Source of the DNA: Streptomyces sp. TLI_105
Lineage (GTDB): Bacteria > Actinomycetota > Actinomycetes > Streptomycetales > Streptomycetaceae
Assembly: GCF_900105415.1 (NCBI RefSeq)
Contig: NZ_FNSM01000001.1
Location: forward strand, 6,821,501-6,885,500
DNA: 64,000 nucleotides
Direction: 5' to 3'
Part shown: one piece after another, positions 17,430 through 30,542 of the stretch
Position numbering within the stretch: the first letter of the stretch is position 1
How the letters are laid out: each line of letters opens with the position of its first letter
Notes under the pieces: model-generated
Told to the model about the DNA's origin: nothing
Seen by the model: only the letters and a program-made list of their open reading frames with translations
Databases searched by the model: none
Position numbers and translations under genes: made by a program

Positions 17430-18917
17430 TCGGCGGTGGGACCGGCCCAGCTCGCCCGGCAGCTCCAGGCACAGCAGCCCCGGCCCGCCGGCCCCGGCAC
17501 CCGCAAGCCGCCCGCCTACCGCGCCCTGGCCGACGGCATCCGGCTGCTCGTCCTGGAGGGCCGCGTCCCGGTCGCCGCCCGTCTGCCCGCCGAGCGGGAA
17601 CTCGCCCTCGCGCTCACCGTCAGCCGCACCACGGTCGCCGCGGCCTACGAGGCGCTGCGCACCGAAGGCTTCCTGGAGTCGCGGCGCGGCGCCGGCAGCT
17701 GGACCGCCGTGCCCGCCGGGAACCCGCTGCCCGCGCGCGGCCTCGAACCGCTGCCCCCCGAGTCCCTCGGCTCGATGATCGACCTCGGCTGCGCGGCGCT
17801 GCCCGCGCCCGAGCCCTGGCTCACCCGGGGCGTCCAGGGCGCCTTGGAGGAGCTGCCGCCCTACGCCCACACGCACGGGGACTACCCGGCCGGGCTGCCC
17901 GCGCTGCGGCAGATGCTCGCCGACCGGTACACCGCGCGCGGGATCCCCACCATGCCCGAGCAGATCATGGTCACGACCGGCGCCATGGGCGCCATCGACG
18001 CCATCTGCCACCTCTTCGCCGGGCGGGGCGAGCGGATCGCCGTCGAGTCGCCCTCGTACGCCAACATCCTCCAGCTGATGCGCTCGGCCGGCGCCCGGCT
18101 GGTGCCCGTCGCCATGGCCGAGGGCCTCGGCAGCTGGGACCTGGGCCGCTGGCGGCAGGTGCTGCGGGACGCGGCACCCCGTCTCGCGTACGTCGTCGCC
18201 GACTTCCACAACCCGACCGGCGCGCTCGCCGACGAGGACCAGCGGCGGCAGCTCGTCGAGGCGGCCCGCTCGGCCGGCACGGTCCTCGTCGTCGACGAGA
18301 CCATGGCCGAGCTGCACCTGGACGAGGACCTGGAGATGCCCCGGCCGGTCTGCGCCTTCGACCCGGCGGGCGCCACCGTCCTCACGGTCGGCTCGGCCAG
18401 CAAGGCCTTCTGGGCGGGCATGCGCATCGGCTGGGTCCGGGCCGCCCCCGACGTCATCCGTTCCCTGGTGGCCGCGCGGGCGTACGCCGACCTCGGCACC
18501 CCCGTCCTGGAGCAGCTCGGCGTGAACTGGCTCATGCGGACGGGCGGTTGGGAGGAGGCTGTGAGCCTGCGCCGCGAGCAGGCCAGGGAGAACCGGGACG
18601 CGCTCGTCGCCGCCGTCCGCCGGGAGCTCCCGGAGTGGGAGTTCGCGGTCCCGCGCGGCGGTCTGACCCTCTGGGTCCGCACCGGTGGCCTGTCCGGCTC
18701 CCGGCTCGCCGAGGCGGGGGAGCGGGTCGGCGTCCGTGTGCCCTCCGGCCCCCGCTTCGGTGTCGACGGCGCCTTCGAGGGTTTCGTCCGGCTGCCCTTC
18801 ACGGTCGGCGGCCCGGTCGCCGACGAGGCGGCCGCCCGGCTGGCCGCCGCGGCCCGCCTGGTCGAGTCCGGCGCGGGCAGCGGGGGAGCGGAGCCGCCGA
18901 GGTCGTTCGTGGCGTAG
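17415..18917 (+). CDS. MocR-type GntR regulator with aminotransferase-like domain
   Basis: 500 residues. N-terminal GntR winged helix (about 30-100: YRALADGIRLLVLEGRVPVAARLPAERELA then TVSRTTVAAAYEALRTEGFLESRRGAG), linker, and a fold-type I PLP domain with HTHGDYPAGLPALRQ, DFHNPTGAL, VVDETMAEL and the PLP lysine in SASKAFWAGMRIGW. These proteins use PLP or an aldimine as effector. It is divergent from the yczE-gdpD-MFS operon, which it probably controls. ATG 17415 has GAGGAAGG upstream; an in-frame ATG at 17349 would overlap the opposite gene's start. Confidence 0.88.
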   Translation: MAQWTSAVGPAQLARQLQAQQPRPAGPGTRKPPAYRALADGIRLLVLEGRVPVAARLPAERELALALTVSRTTVAAAYEALRTEGFLESRRGAGSWTAVPAGNPLPARGLEPLPPESLGSMIDLGCAALPAPEPWLTRGVQGALEELPPYAHTHGDYPAGLPALRQMLADRYTARGIPTMPEQIMVTTGAMGAIDAICHLFAGRGERIAVESPSYANILQLMRSAGARLVPVAMAEGLGSWDLGRWRQVLRDAAPRLAYVVADFHNPTGALADEDQRRQLVEAARSAGTVLVVDETMAELHLDEDLEMPRPVCAFDPAGATVLTVGSASKAFWAGMRIGWVRAAPDVIRSLVAARAYADLGTPVLEQLGVNWLMRTGGWEEAVSLRREQARENRDALVAAVRRELPEWEFAVPRGGLTLWVRTGGLSGSRLAEAGERVGVRVPSGPRFGVDGAFEGFVRLPFTVGGPVADEAAARLAAAARLVESGAGSGGAEPPRSFVA

Positions 18918-18930
18918 CGGTCCCACAGGG

Positions 18931-18972
18931 ACGGCAGGAGGGCCCCACGCGCGCGTGGGGCCCTCCTGCCGT
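18931..18972. terminator. Bidirectional terminator hairpin
   Basis: Perfect 20-bp stem (18931-18950 with 18953-18972), 2-nt loop, between the convergent MocR and sffA genes. Confidence 0.75.
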
Positions 18973-18987
18973 CGTGGTCCGTCCTTC

Positions 18988-20787
18988 TCAGCCCTCCGCC
19001 GGGACGGGCGTGTGGAACGGGGCCGGGCCGGAGTCCGGTTCGGCGCGGGGCGCCGGCGCCGGTTCGGGGGCCGAGGCGGGGACCGTCTCGACCGCGGAGG
19101 CCGAGATCGTCACCGTGTCCTGAGAGGTGATCACGGCCGGGGCCGGGGTCTTGACGGTGACCGTGTCCTGAGTCGTGACCGGGGCGGGGGTCTTGACGGT
19201 GACCGTGTCCTGGGACGTGACCGGGGCCGGGGGCTTGACCGTGACCACGGGCGGGTGCGCGGGCGCGGCCGGGGCCGTGATCGCGCGGCGCTCCGGGAGC
19301 AGGTCCAGGACCGCCTGCCGGTGCGCCTCGCTCGTCGCGTCGTCGTACGGGTCGGGCGTCGCCGGCACCTGGAGCCGCAGGACCGGACCGGCGCCCAGGC
19401 GCGCGTAGCCACGGCCCGCCGGGACCTCGGGCGTCGGCGTGGTGTGCGGCCGGGCGCCGAGGACGGCCGCGATCTGCTCCGGGGCGGCGGGGCCGAGGAC
19501 GATCCGGGCCCGGGTGTGGGTCCGTACCGCCTCGCTCAGCGTCTCCGTGCTGTCGAACTGCTCGGCCACCACCACCGTGACCTGCGCCGTGCGCCCGTGC
19601 CGCAGCGGCACCTGGAGCAGCTCCTGCGGGTCGGGGCGGCCGTCGGCGGCGGCCAGGTGGCCCAGGACGCTCGGCCGGTCGAGCAGGATCCACAGCGGAC
19701 GGCGGGTGTCCTCGGGCGCGGGCTGTCCGGCCTGCCGGGCCCGGTTCGCGGCGATCAGCCGCCGCTCCGTCTCGTGCGCCGCCCACTCCAGGGTGGCGAG
19801 GGCGCCGGAGAGCCCGCACTCGACCGCGAGGACGCCGGCGCGGCCGGTCAGGCAGGCGTACTCGCCGGTGCCGCCGCCCTCGACGATCAGCACGTCCCCG
19901 TGGGGGAGGGCCTGGAGCGCGATCGAGCGCAGCAGGGAGGTGGTGCCGCTGCCGGGCTGTCCGACGGCGAGCAGGTGCGGCTCGGTGGAGCGGGGGCCGG
20001 TGCGCCAGACGACGGCCGGCGCGTCCTCCGTGCCGTCCGCCGAGACGACCGGCACGGTCCGCTGCACGGCGTCGGCGTCGGTGAACCCGAGGACGGTCTC
20101 GCCCGGCACCGTGACGAAGCGCTGGGCGGCGATGGTGGTGGGCAGGGCGGGCAGCACGCTCATGACGAGCCGGTTGCCCTCCTCGTCCCAGTCGAAGCGG
20201 TACTCGCGGCCGCGCCCCGACTTGGCGTGCAGCAGCTGCTCGATGCGGGCGCGGGCGGCCGGTTCGCCGTCGGTGAAGTACGGGGGGTACGCGATCTTCA
20301 GCCGGGTCGGCCGCCCGTCCTCGTCGAAGGCGTACTCCCCGAAGGCGCTGCTCCACTCGCCGCCGTGGGCGAAGAGCGGTGCGGGGTCCTCCGGCACGGA
20401 GAAGTACGGCACGAGCGCCTCGTACAGGCCCTTGAGCCGGGCGATCTCCGTGTCGTCGGGCCCGGTCTTCACGACAGGGCGCTCCCGGCCCAGCCAGGCG
20501 GCCACGGCCATGAGCAGGACGAGCGCGAGGAGCGGCCCGTACGGCATGAGGGCGACGACCAGGACGCAGGCCGCGACCAGGAGCAGCGTGGGACCACGCC
20601 GCTCCTTGGGGGTCGCGGCCCACTTGGCGCGCGCGGTCGCGGCCAGCTTCCGCAGACCACGGGAGACCGTGATCAGCGGATGGAGCACGTCGGTGGCGCT
20701 GTCGGCGGCCGTGCGCGCGATCTCTCGACTGCGAGCGATCTGTGCGCTGCCGCTGCTCAGAATGCGGGGGAGTGGTCGCCGGGCCAC
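18988..20787 (-). CDS. sffA: SpoIIIE/FtsK-like sporulation ATPase SffA
   Basis: 599 residues. Two close hydrophobic segments at about 67-94 anchor it; the motor domain follows. The nucleotide loop reads VGQPGSGTTSLL, with Thr in place of the usual Walker A Lys, and the Walker B region is PLWILLDRPS. The C-terminal 100 residues are repetitive: three near-copies of D-T-V-T-V-K-T-P-A-P. Size, topology and the small partner gene 38 nt upstream match the smeA-sffA operon described in S. coelicolor sporulation septa. GTG start with AGGAG. It is smaller than FtsK itself and lacks an evident gamma (KOPS-reading) domain. Confidence 0.8.
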   Translation of the reverse strand: MARRPLPRILSSGSAQIARSREIARTAADSATDVLHPLITVSRGLRKLAATARAKWAATPKERRGPTLLLVAACVLVVALMPYGPLLALVLLMAVAAWLGRERPVVKTGPDDTEIARLKGLYEALVPYFSVPEDPAPLFAHGGEWSSAFGEYAFDEDGRPTRLKIAYPPYFTDGEPAARARIEQLLHAKSGRGREYRFDWDEEGNRLVMSVLPALPTTIAAQRFVTVPGETVLGFTDADAVQRTVPVVSADGTEDAPAVVWRTGPRSTEPHLLAVGQPGSGTTSLLRSIALQALPHGDVLIVEGGGTGEYACLTGRAGVLAVECGLSGALATLEWAAHETERRLIAANRARQAGQPAPEDTRRPLWILLDRPSVLGHLAAADGRPDPQELLQVPLRHGRTAQVTVVVAEQFDSTETLSEAVRTHTRARIVLGPAAPEQIAAVLGARPHTTPTPEVPAGRGYARLGAGPVLRLQVPATPDPYDDATSEAHRQAVLDLLPERRAITAPAAPAHPPVVTVKPPAPVTSQDTVTVKTPAPVTTQDTVTVKTPAPAVITSQDTVTISASAVETVPASAPEPAPAPRAEPDSGPAPFHTPVPAEG

Positions 20788-20824
20788 GAAGTACTCCTGA
20801 ATCGGTGGAAGGGACTGAAGGGCG

Positions 20825-21019
20825 TCAGAACTTGATCCCGCCCAGGAGGCCGGCGAGGCTCTGGCCGCCCGCCGTGATGCTCGGGGCGATGGCGGTGCCC
20901 GCGAGGTAGAAGCCGAACAGTGAGCTGACGAGGGCGTGTGAGGCCTTCATGCCGTCCTTCTTGAAGAACAGGAAGCAGATGATGCCGAGCAGGACCACGC
21001 CTGAGATGGACAGGATCAT
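20825..21019 (-). CDS. smeA: Small sporulation membrane protein SmeA
   Basis: 64 residues with two hydrophobic helices (MILSISGVVLLGIICFLFF and LVSSLFGFYLAGTAIA) around the basic turn KKDGMKASHA, ending SLAGLLGGIKF. Length and layout match SmeA, which in S. coelicolor targets SffA to sporulation septa and affects spore DNA segregation and wall maturation. ATG 21019 has AGGAG upstream. It is cotranscribed with sffA. Confidence 0.8.
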   Translation of the reverse strand: MILSISGVVLLGIICFLFFKKDGMKASHALVSSLFGFYLAGTAIAPSITAGGQSLAGLLGGIKF

Positions 21020-21327
21020 TGGTTGTTCTCCTGGTTGAGGGGACAGTCACCATGAGTTCTTCCAGATTCACAGCAAGTATCTATGTGATTAAAGGTGCAT
21101 TAGGGTGAAAAGCGGCTGATTTCACTTGACCGGCGGACGCCGGACGCCTCGCCAGGTGGCGAAATGCCCGGCGTGCGCTAAGGGCGGATTCCGGGGCGGG
21201 ACGACGTGATCTTTGCCTCGGGCGGGCGCGGTCATGTCGCCGGACGGGCAGTACCCTGTCGATTCACCCGTACGGCCGCGCTTGCCGTGCACAGGCCGAC
21301 AACGCAGGAGAGAGGCGGTTCCACCCG
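21020..21327. other. 308-base divergent promoter region between smeA and the ankyrin gene
   Basis: The first half (about 21056-21125) is markedly AT-rich for this genome and is the likely smeA promoter region. TACCCT at 21252-21257 is a possible -10 for the ankyrin gene. No exact GACAC (WhiA-type) motif was found and no gene is apparent. Confidence 0.45.
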
Positions 21328-21720
21328 ATGAGCGAGACTCCGGACCCCGAGGTCGTCGAGCTGGCGTCGAAGGTCTTCGACCTCGCGCGCACGGGTGACG
21401 CCGACGCCCTCGCCGCCTACGTCGACGCGGGCGTCCCCGCGAACCTCACCAACGACAAGGGCGACACCCTCGTCATGCTCGCCGCCTACCACGGCCACGC
21501 CGCCGCGGTCACCGCCCTCCTGGAGCGCGGCGCCGAGGCCGACCGCCCCAACGACCGCGGCCAGACCCCGCTCGCCGGCGCCGTCTTCAAGGGTGAGGAC
21601 GCCGTGATCCGCGCCCTCCTCGCTGCCGGCGCCAATCCGGAGGCAGGGACTCCGTCAGCGCTCGACACCGCCCGCATGTTCGGCAAGACCGAACTCCTGG
21701 AGCTCTTCGGATCCAGGTGA
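21328..21720 (+). CDS. Ankyrin repeat protein
   Basis: 130 residues, essentially all ankyrin: about three and a half repeats with the signature turns GDTLVMLAAYHGHAAAVTALLERGA, GQTPLAGAVFKGEDAVIRALLAAGA and a closing cap DTARMFGKTELLELF. Cytosolic protein-binding scaffold; the partner is unknown. Well conserved in position in streptomycetes as I recall. Confidence 0.88.
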   Translation: MSETPDPEVVELASKVFDLARTGDADALAAYVDAGVPANLTNDKGDTLVMLAAYHGHAAAVTALLERGAEADRPNDRGQTPLAGAVFKGEDAVIRALLAAGANPEAGTPSALDTARMFGKTELLELFGSR

Positions 21721-21979
21721 ACGGCGGCTGAACCCCAGGTGGGAGCAGCGTCGTAAATGTGGTCGCGGTGGCGAAATGGGTGGGTCATCATGACGTCGGG
21801 CCCGGCAAAACGGGCCACCGACGAGAGGCTGAGGAAGATGGTCACTGGCAGGCGAACGACGACGACGAGCGGCCCCGAATGTTGCCGCACGGCCTAGGCG
21901 TACGGGCGACGTACCGCCCGACCCGGCTCCCCCCGGTATCCCCCGGTCGTGTCGACAGCTTGATGTGAGGCGTCTTCCC

Positions 21980-23395
21980 ATGTTCGATCCAGTCATAGCG
22001 CCGAGCGGCACCCTGCTCGGCCTGCTGCAGCGGGGCCGCGGCGACGGCACCCTGCACGCGCTCGCCGCGCCACGCGCCGAGGCCCTCGCGGCCCTCAACC
22101 ACTGCGTTCTCGACGACCCCCGCCACGACTGGCAGGTCGAGAACCGCTCCCTCTACTACGCCCGTCTCTACCTGGACCTCCACGGAGGTCTCGACGAGAT
22201 CGAGGCGCACCTCCTGGGTGCCGAGGACCACCTCGACACCGAGGAGTCCCGGACCGGGCTCGCGCTCGCCGTCCTCGGGCACCTCGCCTCCTACGGACGC
22301 CAGGACGCCCTGCTGCTGCTCCGGCGGTACGCGGCGACCGGCGCGAACTGGGCCTGGGCCCTGGACGAGCTGGCCCTCCGCGACGACGACGCCGGACTCC
22401 GCGCGCTCGCCCTGCCCGTACTGGCCCGCTTCCCGGCCGACGCGGACGGCGACGCCGAGCTGGCGCGCACCGTCCGCGACGCCTTCGAGCCCCGCCCCTG
22501 GCGGCTGTGGGCCGAGGACCCGCGCGAGGCCGTCGGCGCCCGGGTCAGGGCCGCCCAGGAACAGGGCTCCTTCGACCGCTGGCAGCGCCAGATGCGCCCC
22601 GCCGGGCCCCGCCCCGGCTGGAGCGTCCGGGCCGTCCTCGACTGGGCGCAGGAGGGGTACGAGCGCGGAGCCGTCCTCCACGGCCCCGCCGCCCGCTGCC
22701 TGACCGCCGTCGCAGGACCCGAGGACCGGCCCGAGCTCCTCGCCGCCGCCCGGCACGGCGCCACGGGAGCCCGCGGCGCCGCCCTGCACCACCTCGCCGA
22801 GTCACAGGACCCCGCCGTCCTCGACCTCGTCGAGGCCGCGGCCGACGGCGACTCCCGCGAGGTCGCCGACGCCGCCGTCGCCGCCTACCGGCGGATGTGC
22901 GGCGAGGACGCCGTCGCCCGCGCCCGCGCGTGGGTCCGGCGCGCCGACGCCCTCGGGACGGCCGCCGCCGAGGTCCTCGCCTGCCGGGGCACCGCCCAGG
23001 ACGCCGGCCTCGTCCTCGGCGCCCTGCGCGACACCGTGCGCTCCGAGGGCCCCGACGCCCCCGAGCTCGCCTGCCTCGTCGACGGCGCCGGACGCCTCGG
23101 CATCGCCTGCGCGGCACCCGTGCTGCGCCACGTCTACCGCGAGACGACCTCCTCCCGGCTGCGCGGCCACGTGGCCCGCGCCCTCGCCGCCACCGACCCC
23201 ACCTTCGCGACCGGCTTCGCCGTCGAATGCCTCTGGGACTGCGAGGAGACCACCCGCGAGGTCGCGGCCCAGCACGCCGAGACGGGTGACGTGCGCGTCG
23301 CCGAGCGATTGCGCCGCCTCGCCGCCGACCCGGCCGAAGAGGTCGAGGTCCAGGCGGCGGTACGCAACCGGATAGGGCCGGACCTCCAGGTCTGA
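21980..23395 (+). CDS. HEAT-repeat-like conserved protein
   Basis: 471 residues. The N-terminus MFDPVIAPSGTLLGLLQRGRGDGTLHAL is characteristic of a streptomycete family; the rest is a run of paired helices about 30 residues apart (ALAVLGHLASYG, LARFPADADGD, LLAAARHGATGARGAALHHLAES, ADAAVAAYRRM and so on), an alpha-solenoid typical of HEAT proteins. ATG 21980 is preferred to GTG 21965 because the family starts there. No catalytic motif is seen; probably a scaffold or recognition protein. Confidence 0.75.
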   Translation: MFDPVIAPSGTLLGLLQRGRGDGTLHALAAPRAEALAALNHCVLDDPRHDWQVENRSLYYARLYLDLHGGLDEIEAHLLGAEDHLDTEESRTGLALAVLGHLASYGRQDALLLLRRYAATGANWAWALDELALRDDDAGLRALALPVLARFPADADGDAELARTVRDAFEPRPWRLWAEDPREAVGARVRAAQEQGSFDRWQRQMRPAGPRPGWSVRAVLDWAQEGYERGAVLHGPAARCLTAVAGPEDRPELLAAARHGATGARGAALHHLAESQDPAVLDLVEAAADGDSREVADAAVAAYRRMCGEDAVARARAWVRRADALGTAAAEVLACRGTAQDAGLVLGALRDTVRSEGPDAPELACLVDGAGRLGIACAAPVLRHVYRETTSSRLRGHVARALAATDPTFATGFAVECLWDCEETTREVAAQHAETGDVRVAERLRRLAADPAEEVEVQAAVRNRIGPDLQV

Positions 23396-23696
23396 CCCCG
23401 GCTCCGGGGCAGCGACAGGTCCGACCAACCCCTCCCGGCCCGACCTCGCGCACCCGAGCCACCCGCCACCCGGCCCCGGGGCGGCGCGGCCTGCGGCGGA
23501 GAACCCGCCGACCGTGGCCCCGCCCCGGGGGCCGGGGCGTCTCCGGCCCGGCCCTCCCCGGGCCGGCCCCGGCCCCGGGCTTCGACTCCGGTGCCGGGCC
23601 CCGGCACACGCCCCCGGGGGAAACGCTCATGGGACGTTCCCTCCCCGTCCAGATCCACGTCGGCGGGGGCACGCCGAGCACGACGACAACACCCGT
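23396..23696. other. 301-base GC-rich intergenic region
   Basis: Extremely G/C-rich with overlapping GGCCCCGGGG-type inverted repeats (about 23471-23600), likely ending transcription of the HEAT gene; the glycosyltransferase promoter must lie near its end. No coding frame is convincing. Confidence 0.4.
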
Positions 23697-24818
23697 ATGC
23701 GTGTCGTCATCGTCACCGAATCCTTCCCTCCCGACGTCAACGGTGTGGCGCACTGCGCCCTGCAGACCGCGCGCCACCTCGTCCGGCGGGGTCACATCCC
23801 GCTCGTCATCGCCCCCGCCGTCGCCGACCCGGCCGCGGACGCCGACGCCCCCTGCGCCGTCGTCCGGGTGCCCTCCCTCCCCCTGCCCGGCTATCCGCAG
23901 GTACGCGTCGCCCTGCCCAGCCGCCGGGTCGCCGCCGCCATCGCCGCCCACCGCGCCGACCTCGTCCACCTCGCCGGGCCGTTCGTCCTCGGCGTGCGGG
24001 GGATGACCGCCGCCGCCCGGCTCGGCATACCCGCCGTCGCCGTCTACCAGACCGACCTCGCCGGCTACGCGCGCACGTACGTCGGGACCGGCGAGGGCGC
24101 CGCCTGGCGCCGCCTCCGCGCCGTGCACGGCGCCGCCGACCGGACCCTCGCCCCCTCCTCGGCCGCGGTGCGCGACCTGGAGGCCCACGGCATCGGCCGC
24201 GTCCGGCTCTGGGGACGCGGAGTGGACACCGCCCGCTTCCGCCCCGAACTGCGCGACACCGCCCTGCGCCGGGAGCTCGCCCCCGACGGGGAGCTCCTCG
24301 TCGGCTACGTGGGCCGCCTGGCGCCCGAGAAGCGGGTGGACCTGCTCGCCGGAGCCTGCGCGCTCCCCGGAGTCCGGGTCGTGGTCGTCGGGGACGGGCC
24401 GAGCGGGCCCGCCCTGCGCGTCGCCCTGCCGGGCGCCCGGTTCCTGGGCCGCCGCACCGGCGCCGACCTCGCCCGGATCTTCGCCTCGCTCGACGTGTTC
24501 GCCCACACCGGCCCGTACGAGACGTTCTGCCAGACCGTCCAGGAGGCCATGGCGAGCGGGGTCCCCGTCGTCGCCCCGGCCGCCGGCGGGCCCCTGGACC
24601 TGGTCGACCACGGTCGCACGGGGCTGCTCGTCCCGCCGGGCGACCCGGACGCGCTGCGCGAGGCCGTCGCCGCGCTGGCCGCCGCCCCCGGGACGCGCGC
24701 CGCCCTCGGCCTGGCCGGACGGGCCGCCGTCGCGGGACGCACCTGGGAGGCCCTCGGCGACGAACTGATCGGCCACTACCTGGAGGTGCTGCGCGAGCGG
24801 ACGGCGGTGGCGGCATGA
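23697..24818 (+). CDS. GT4 family glycosyltransferase
   Basis: 373 residues, GT-B fold. The N-domain begins RVVIVTESFPPDVNGVAHCA (donor/acceptor loop of the mannosyltransferase-like GT4 group); the C-domain has VGYVGRLAPEKRVDLL, VVVGDGPSGPAL and the E-x7-E-like motif PYETFCQTVQEAMASGVPVVAPAAGGPLDLV. The closest kin in my recall are MgtA/PimB-type alpha-mannosyltransferases of actinobacterial lipoglycans. It is the first gene of a coupled operon (4-nt overlap with the next glycosyltransferase). ATG 23697 is chosen because the conserved start MRVVIV falls there. Confidence 0.82.
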   Translation: MRVVIVTESFPPDVNGVAHCALQTARHLVRRGHIPLVIAPAVADPAADADAPCAVVRVPSLPLPGYPQVRVALPSRRVAAAIAAHRADLVHLAGPFVLGVRGMTAAARLGIPAVAVYQTDLAGYARTYVGTGEGAAWRRLRAVHGAADRTLAPSSAAVRDLEAHGIGRVRLWGRGVDTARFRPELRDTALRRELAPDGELLVGYVGRLAPEKRVDLLAGACALPGVRVVVVGDGPSGPALRVALPGARFLGRRTGADLARIFASLDVFAHTGPYETFCQTVQEAMASGVPVVAPAAGGPLDLVDHGRTGLLVPPGDPDALREAVAALAAAPGTRAALGLAGRAAVAGRTWEALGDELIGHYLEVLRERTAVAA

Positions 24819-25999
24819 GCGGCGTCCGTACGGGAGACGGCACCGGGCTCCGGATCGTGCGGCTCGCGAACTTCGTGACCCCCACCTCGGGCGGCCTGCG
24901 CACCGCCCTCGACCAGCTCGGCCGCGGCTACCTGGCCGCCGGTCACGAGCCCGTCCTCGTCGTCCCCGGCGAGGTCGCGAGCGACCGCCGCACCGAGCAG
25001 GGCCGGGTCGTCACGCTCCCCGGCCCCGTGCTGCCCGGCACCGGCGGCTACCGGGTCCTCGCCGACCGGCGCCGGGTCCGCCGGCTCCTCGACGGACTCG
25101 CCCCCGACCGGATCGAGGTCTCGGACCGCACCACACTGCGGTGGACGGGGGAGTGGGCGCGACGCGCGCGCGTGCCGTCGGTCATGGTCTCCCACGAGAC
25201 CGCGGACGGGGTGCTGCGCACCTGGGGCGTGCCGCCCGCGCTCGCGGCCGGCGCGGCGGACCGGCTCAACCGCCGCACCGCGTGGGCCTTCGCGCGGATC
25301 GTGTGCACGACGGAGTGGGCGGAGCGCGAGTTCGTACGGATCGGGGCCCGCAACGTCGTACGGGCCCCGCTCGGCGTGGACCTGGACCGCTGCCGGCCCG
25401 GCCGCCGCGGTGCCGTGCCGCGCGCCCGGTACGCCGACGGGGAGCGGGTGCTGCTCCTGCTGTGCTCGCGCCTCTCGGTCGAGAAACGGCCGGGCACGGC
25501 CCTGGACGCCCTGGAGGAGCTGCGGGCCTCGGGGATCGCGGCGGCGCTCGTGGTCGCGGGAGACGGGCCGCTGAGGGGCGCCCTGGAGCGGCGGGCGCGC
25601 GAGCGGCGGCTGCCGGTGCGGTTCCTCGGGCACGTGGCCGACCGGGAGGCCCTGGCGGACCTCCAGGCGGCCGCCGACGTGTGCCTGGCGCCGGGGCCCG
25701 CGGAGACGTTCGGCCTCTCCGCCCTGGAGGCCCTGGCCTGCGGGACCCCCGTCGTGGTCAGCGCCTCCTCCGCCCTGCCCGAGGTCGTCGGCACGGCGGG
25801 GGCGTCCGCCGCCAACACGCCGGGCGCCTTCGCCGACGGGGTACGGAGCCTTCTCACGGTCCCGGAGGGCGTCCGCCGCCGGGCCGCACGCGCGCGTGCG
25901 GAGCTCTTCTCCTGGGACCGCGCCGTCACCGCCTTCCTCCACGCCCACGACGCCCTCCCGACGGTCCGGCCGCACCTCCCCGAGGAGGCCCGCCGATGA
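24815..25999 (+). CDS. GT4 family glycosyltransferase (second of pair)
   Basis: 394 residues, GT-B fold: [28 protein letters not shown] at the start, [14 protein letters not shown], then [33 protein letters not shown] and [32 protein letters not shown] with both Glu of the GT4 motif. It overlaps the previous gene by ATGA and is itself overlapped by the SGNH gene. Two related but different GT4 enzymes and a hydrolase in one operon suggest assembly and trimming of one glycolipid or polysaccharide. The product is unknown. Confidence 0.82.
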   Translation: MSGVRTGDGTGLRIVRLANFVTPTSGGLRTALDQLGRGYLAAGHEPVLVVPGEVASDRRTEQGRVVTLPGPVLPGTGGYRVLADRRRVRRLLDGLAPDRIEVSDRTTLRWTGEWARRARVPSVMVSHETADGVLRTWGVPPALAAGAADRLNRRTAWAFARIVCTTEWAEREFVRIGARNVVRAPLGVDLDRCRPGRRGAVPRARYADGERVLLLLCSRLSVEKRPGTALDALEELRASGIAAALVVAGDGPLRGALERRARERRLPVRFLGHVADREALADLQAAADVCLAPGPAETFGLSALEALACGTPVVVSASSALPEVVGTAGASAANTPGAFADGVRSLLTVPEGVRRRAARARAELFSWDRAVTAFLHAHDALPTVRPHLPEEARR

Positions 26000-26945
26000 C
26001 AGGAGAGAGGGCGGTGGCCGGGACGGTCACGAAAGCCGCCGCGTCCGTTCCGGAGCCCGCGCCCGGGGTCCCGGCCGCGCGGGGCGGCGACACCGCCCCG
26101 CGCGGAACCGCCGACTCCCTCCGGTTCGCCGTGGTCGGGGACTCGTTCAGCGAGGGCGTCGGGGACCGGGTCGGCGGCTCCTGGCGGGGGTGGGCGGCGC
26201 TGCTCGCCGAGGGACTCACGGACGGGGGACGGGGGACGGCCTTCCTGAACCTCGCCGTCAGCGGGGCGCTCAGCGCGGACGTCGCCGACGAACAGGCACC
26301 CCGCGCGCTCGCGTTCCGGCCGCACCTCGCCTCCGTCGTCGTCGGCGTGAACGACACCCTGCGCCACACCTTCGACATCGCGCTCCTCGCCCGCCACCTG
26401 GACCGGGTCTGCGCCGACCTCGACGCCCTCGGAGCCGTACTCCTGACGGCCTGTCTTCCCGATCCCGGCCGGATGCTCGGCCTGCCGCCGCCCCTGGCGC
26501 GCCCGCTCGCCCGCCGCCAGCGCTCCGTCAACGCCGTCGTGCACGCGCTGTCCGACCGGTACGGAGCCGTCCACCTGCACCTGGCCGACCCCGCCTGGAC
26601 CGAGGACCGCACCCTGTGGAGCGCCGACCGGCTGCACCCCGGCGAGCGCGGCCACCGGGCCGTCGCCGCCGGCTTCCACCGGCTCCTGGCCGCCCGGGGA
26701 CTCACCCACGGCGCACCGCCCTCGACGGAGCCCGCCCAGCCGCCGCCGACCCGTACCGAGGCCCTGCTCTGGCTCGCCACCGCCGGCACGGGCTGGGTCC
26801 TGCGCCGCAGCCGCGACCTGCTCCCGCAGCTCCTCCTGCTCGCCGGCGCCGAACTGCGCCACTGGGTCGACGGCACCGGCACGGCACCCCTCGACGCGCG
26901 CGCGGACGACGCCCTCACGGCCGCGCTCGCGGCCACAATGGGGAG

Positions 26946-26949
<4 letters not shown>
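25996..26949 (+). CDS. SGNH/GDSL-family hydrolase
   Basis: 317 residues. Block [13 protein letters not shown] with the nucleophile Ser, block [15 protein letters not shown] with Asn, block [15 protein letters not shown] with the Asp-x-x-His pair; the oxyanion Gly (NLAVSG) is also present. No signal peptide is seen, so it is probably an intracellular esterase or deacetylase acting on the product of the two glycosyltransferases in the same operon. The C-terminal about 90 residues carry a semi-hydrophobic stretch ([13 protein letters not shown]) that may touch the membrane. It overlaps its neighbours by 4 nt on both sides. Confidence 0.85.
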
Positions 26950-30539
<3,590 letters not shown>

Positions 30540-30542
30540 CCC

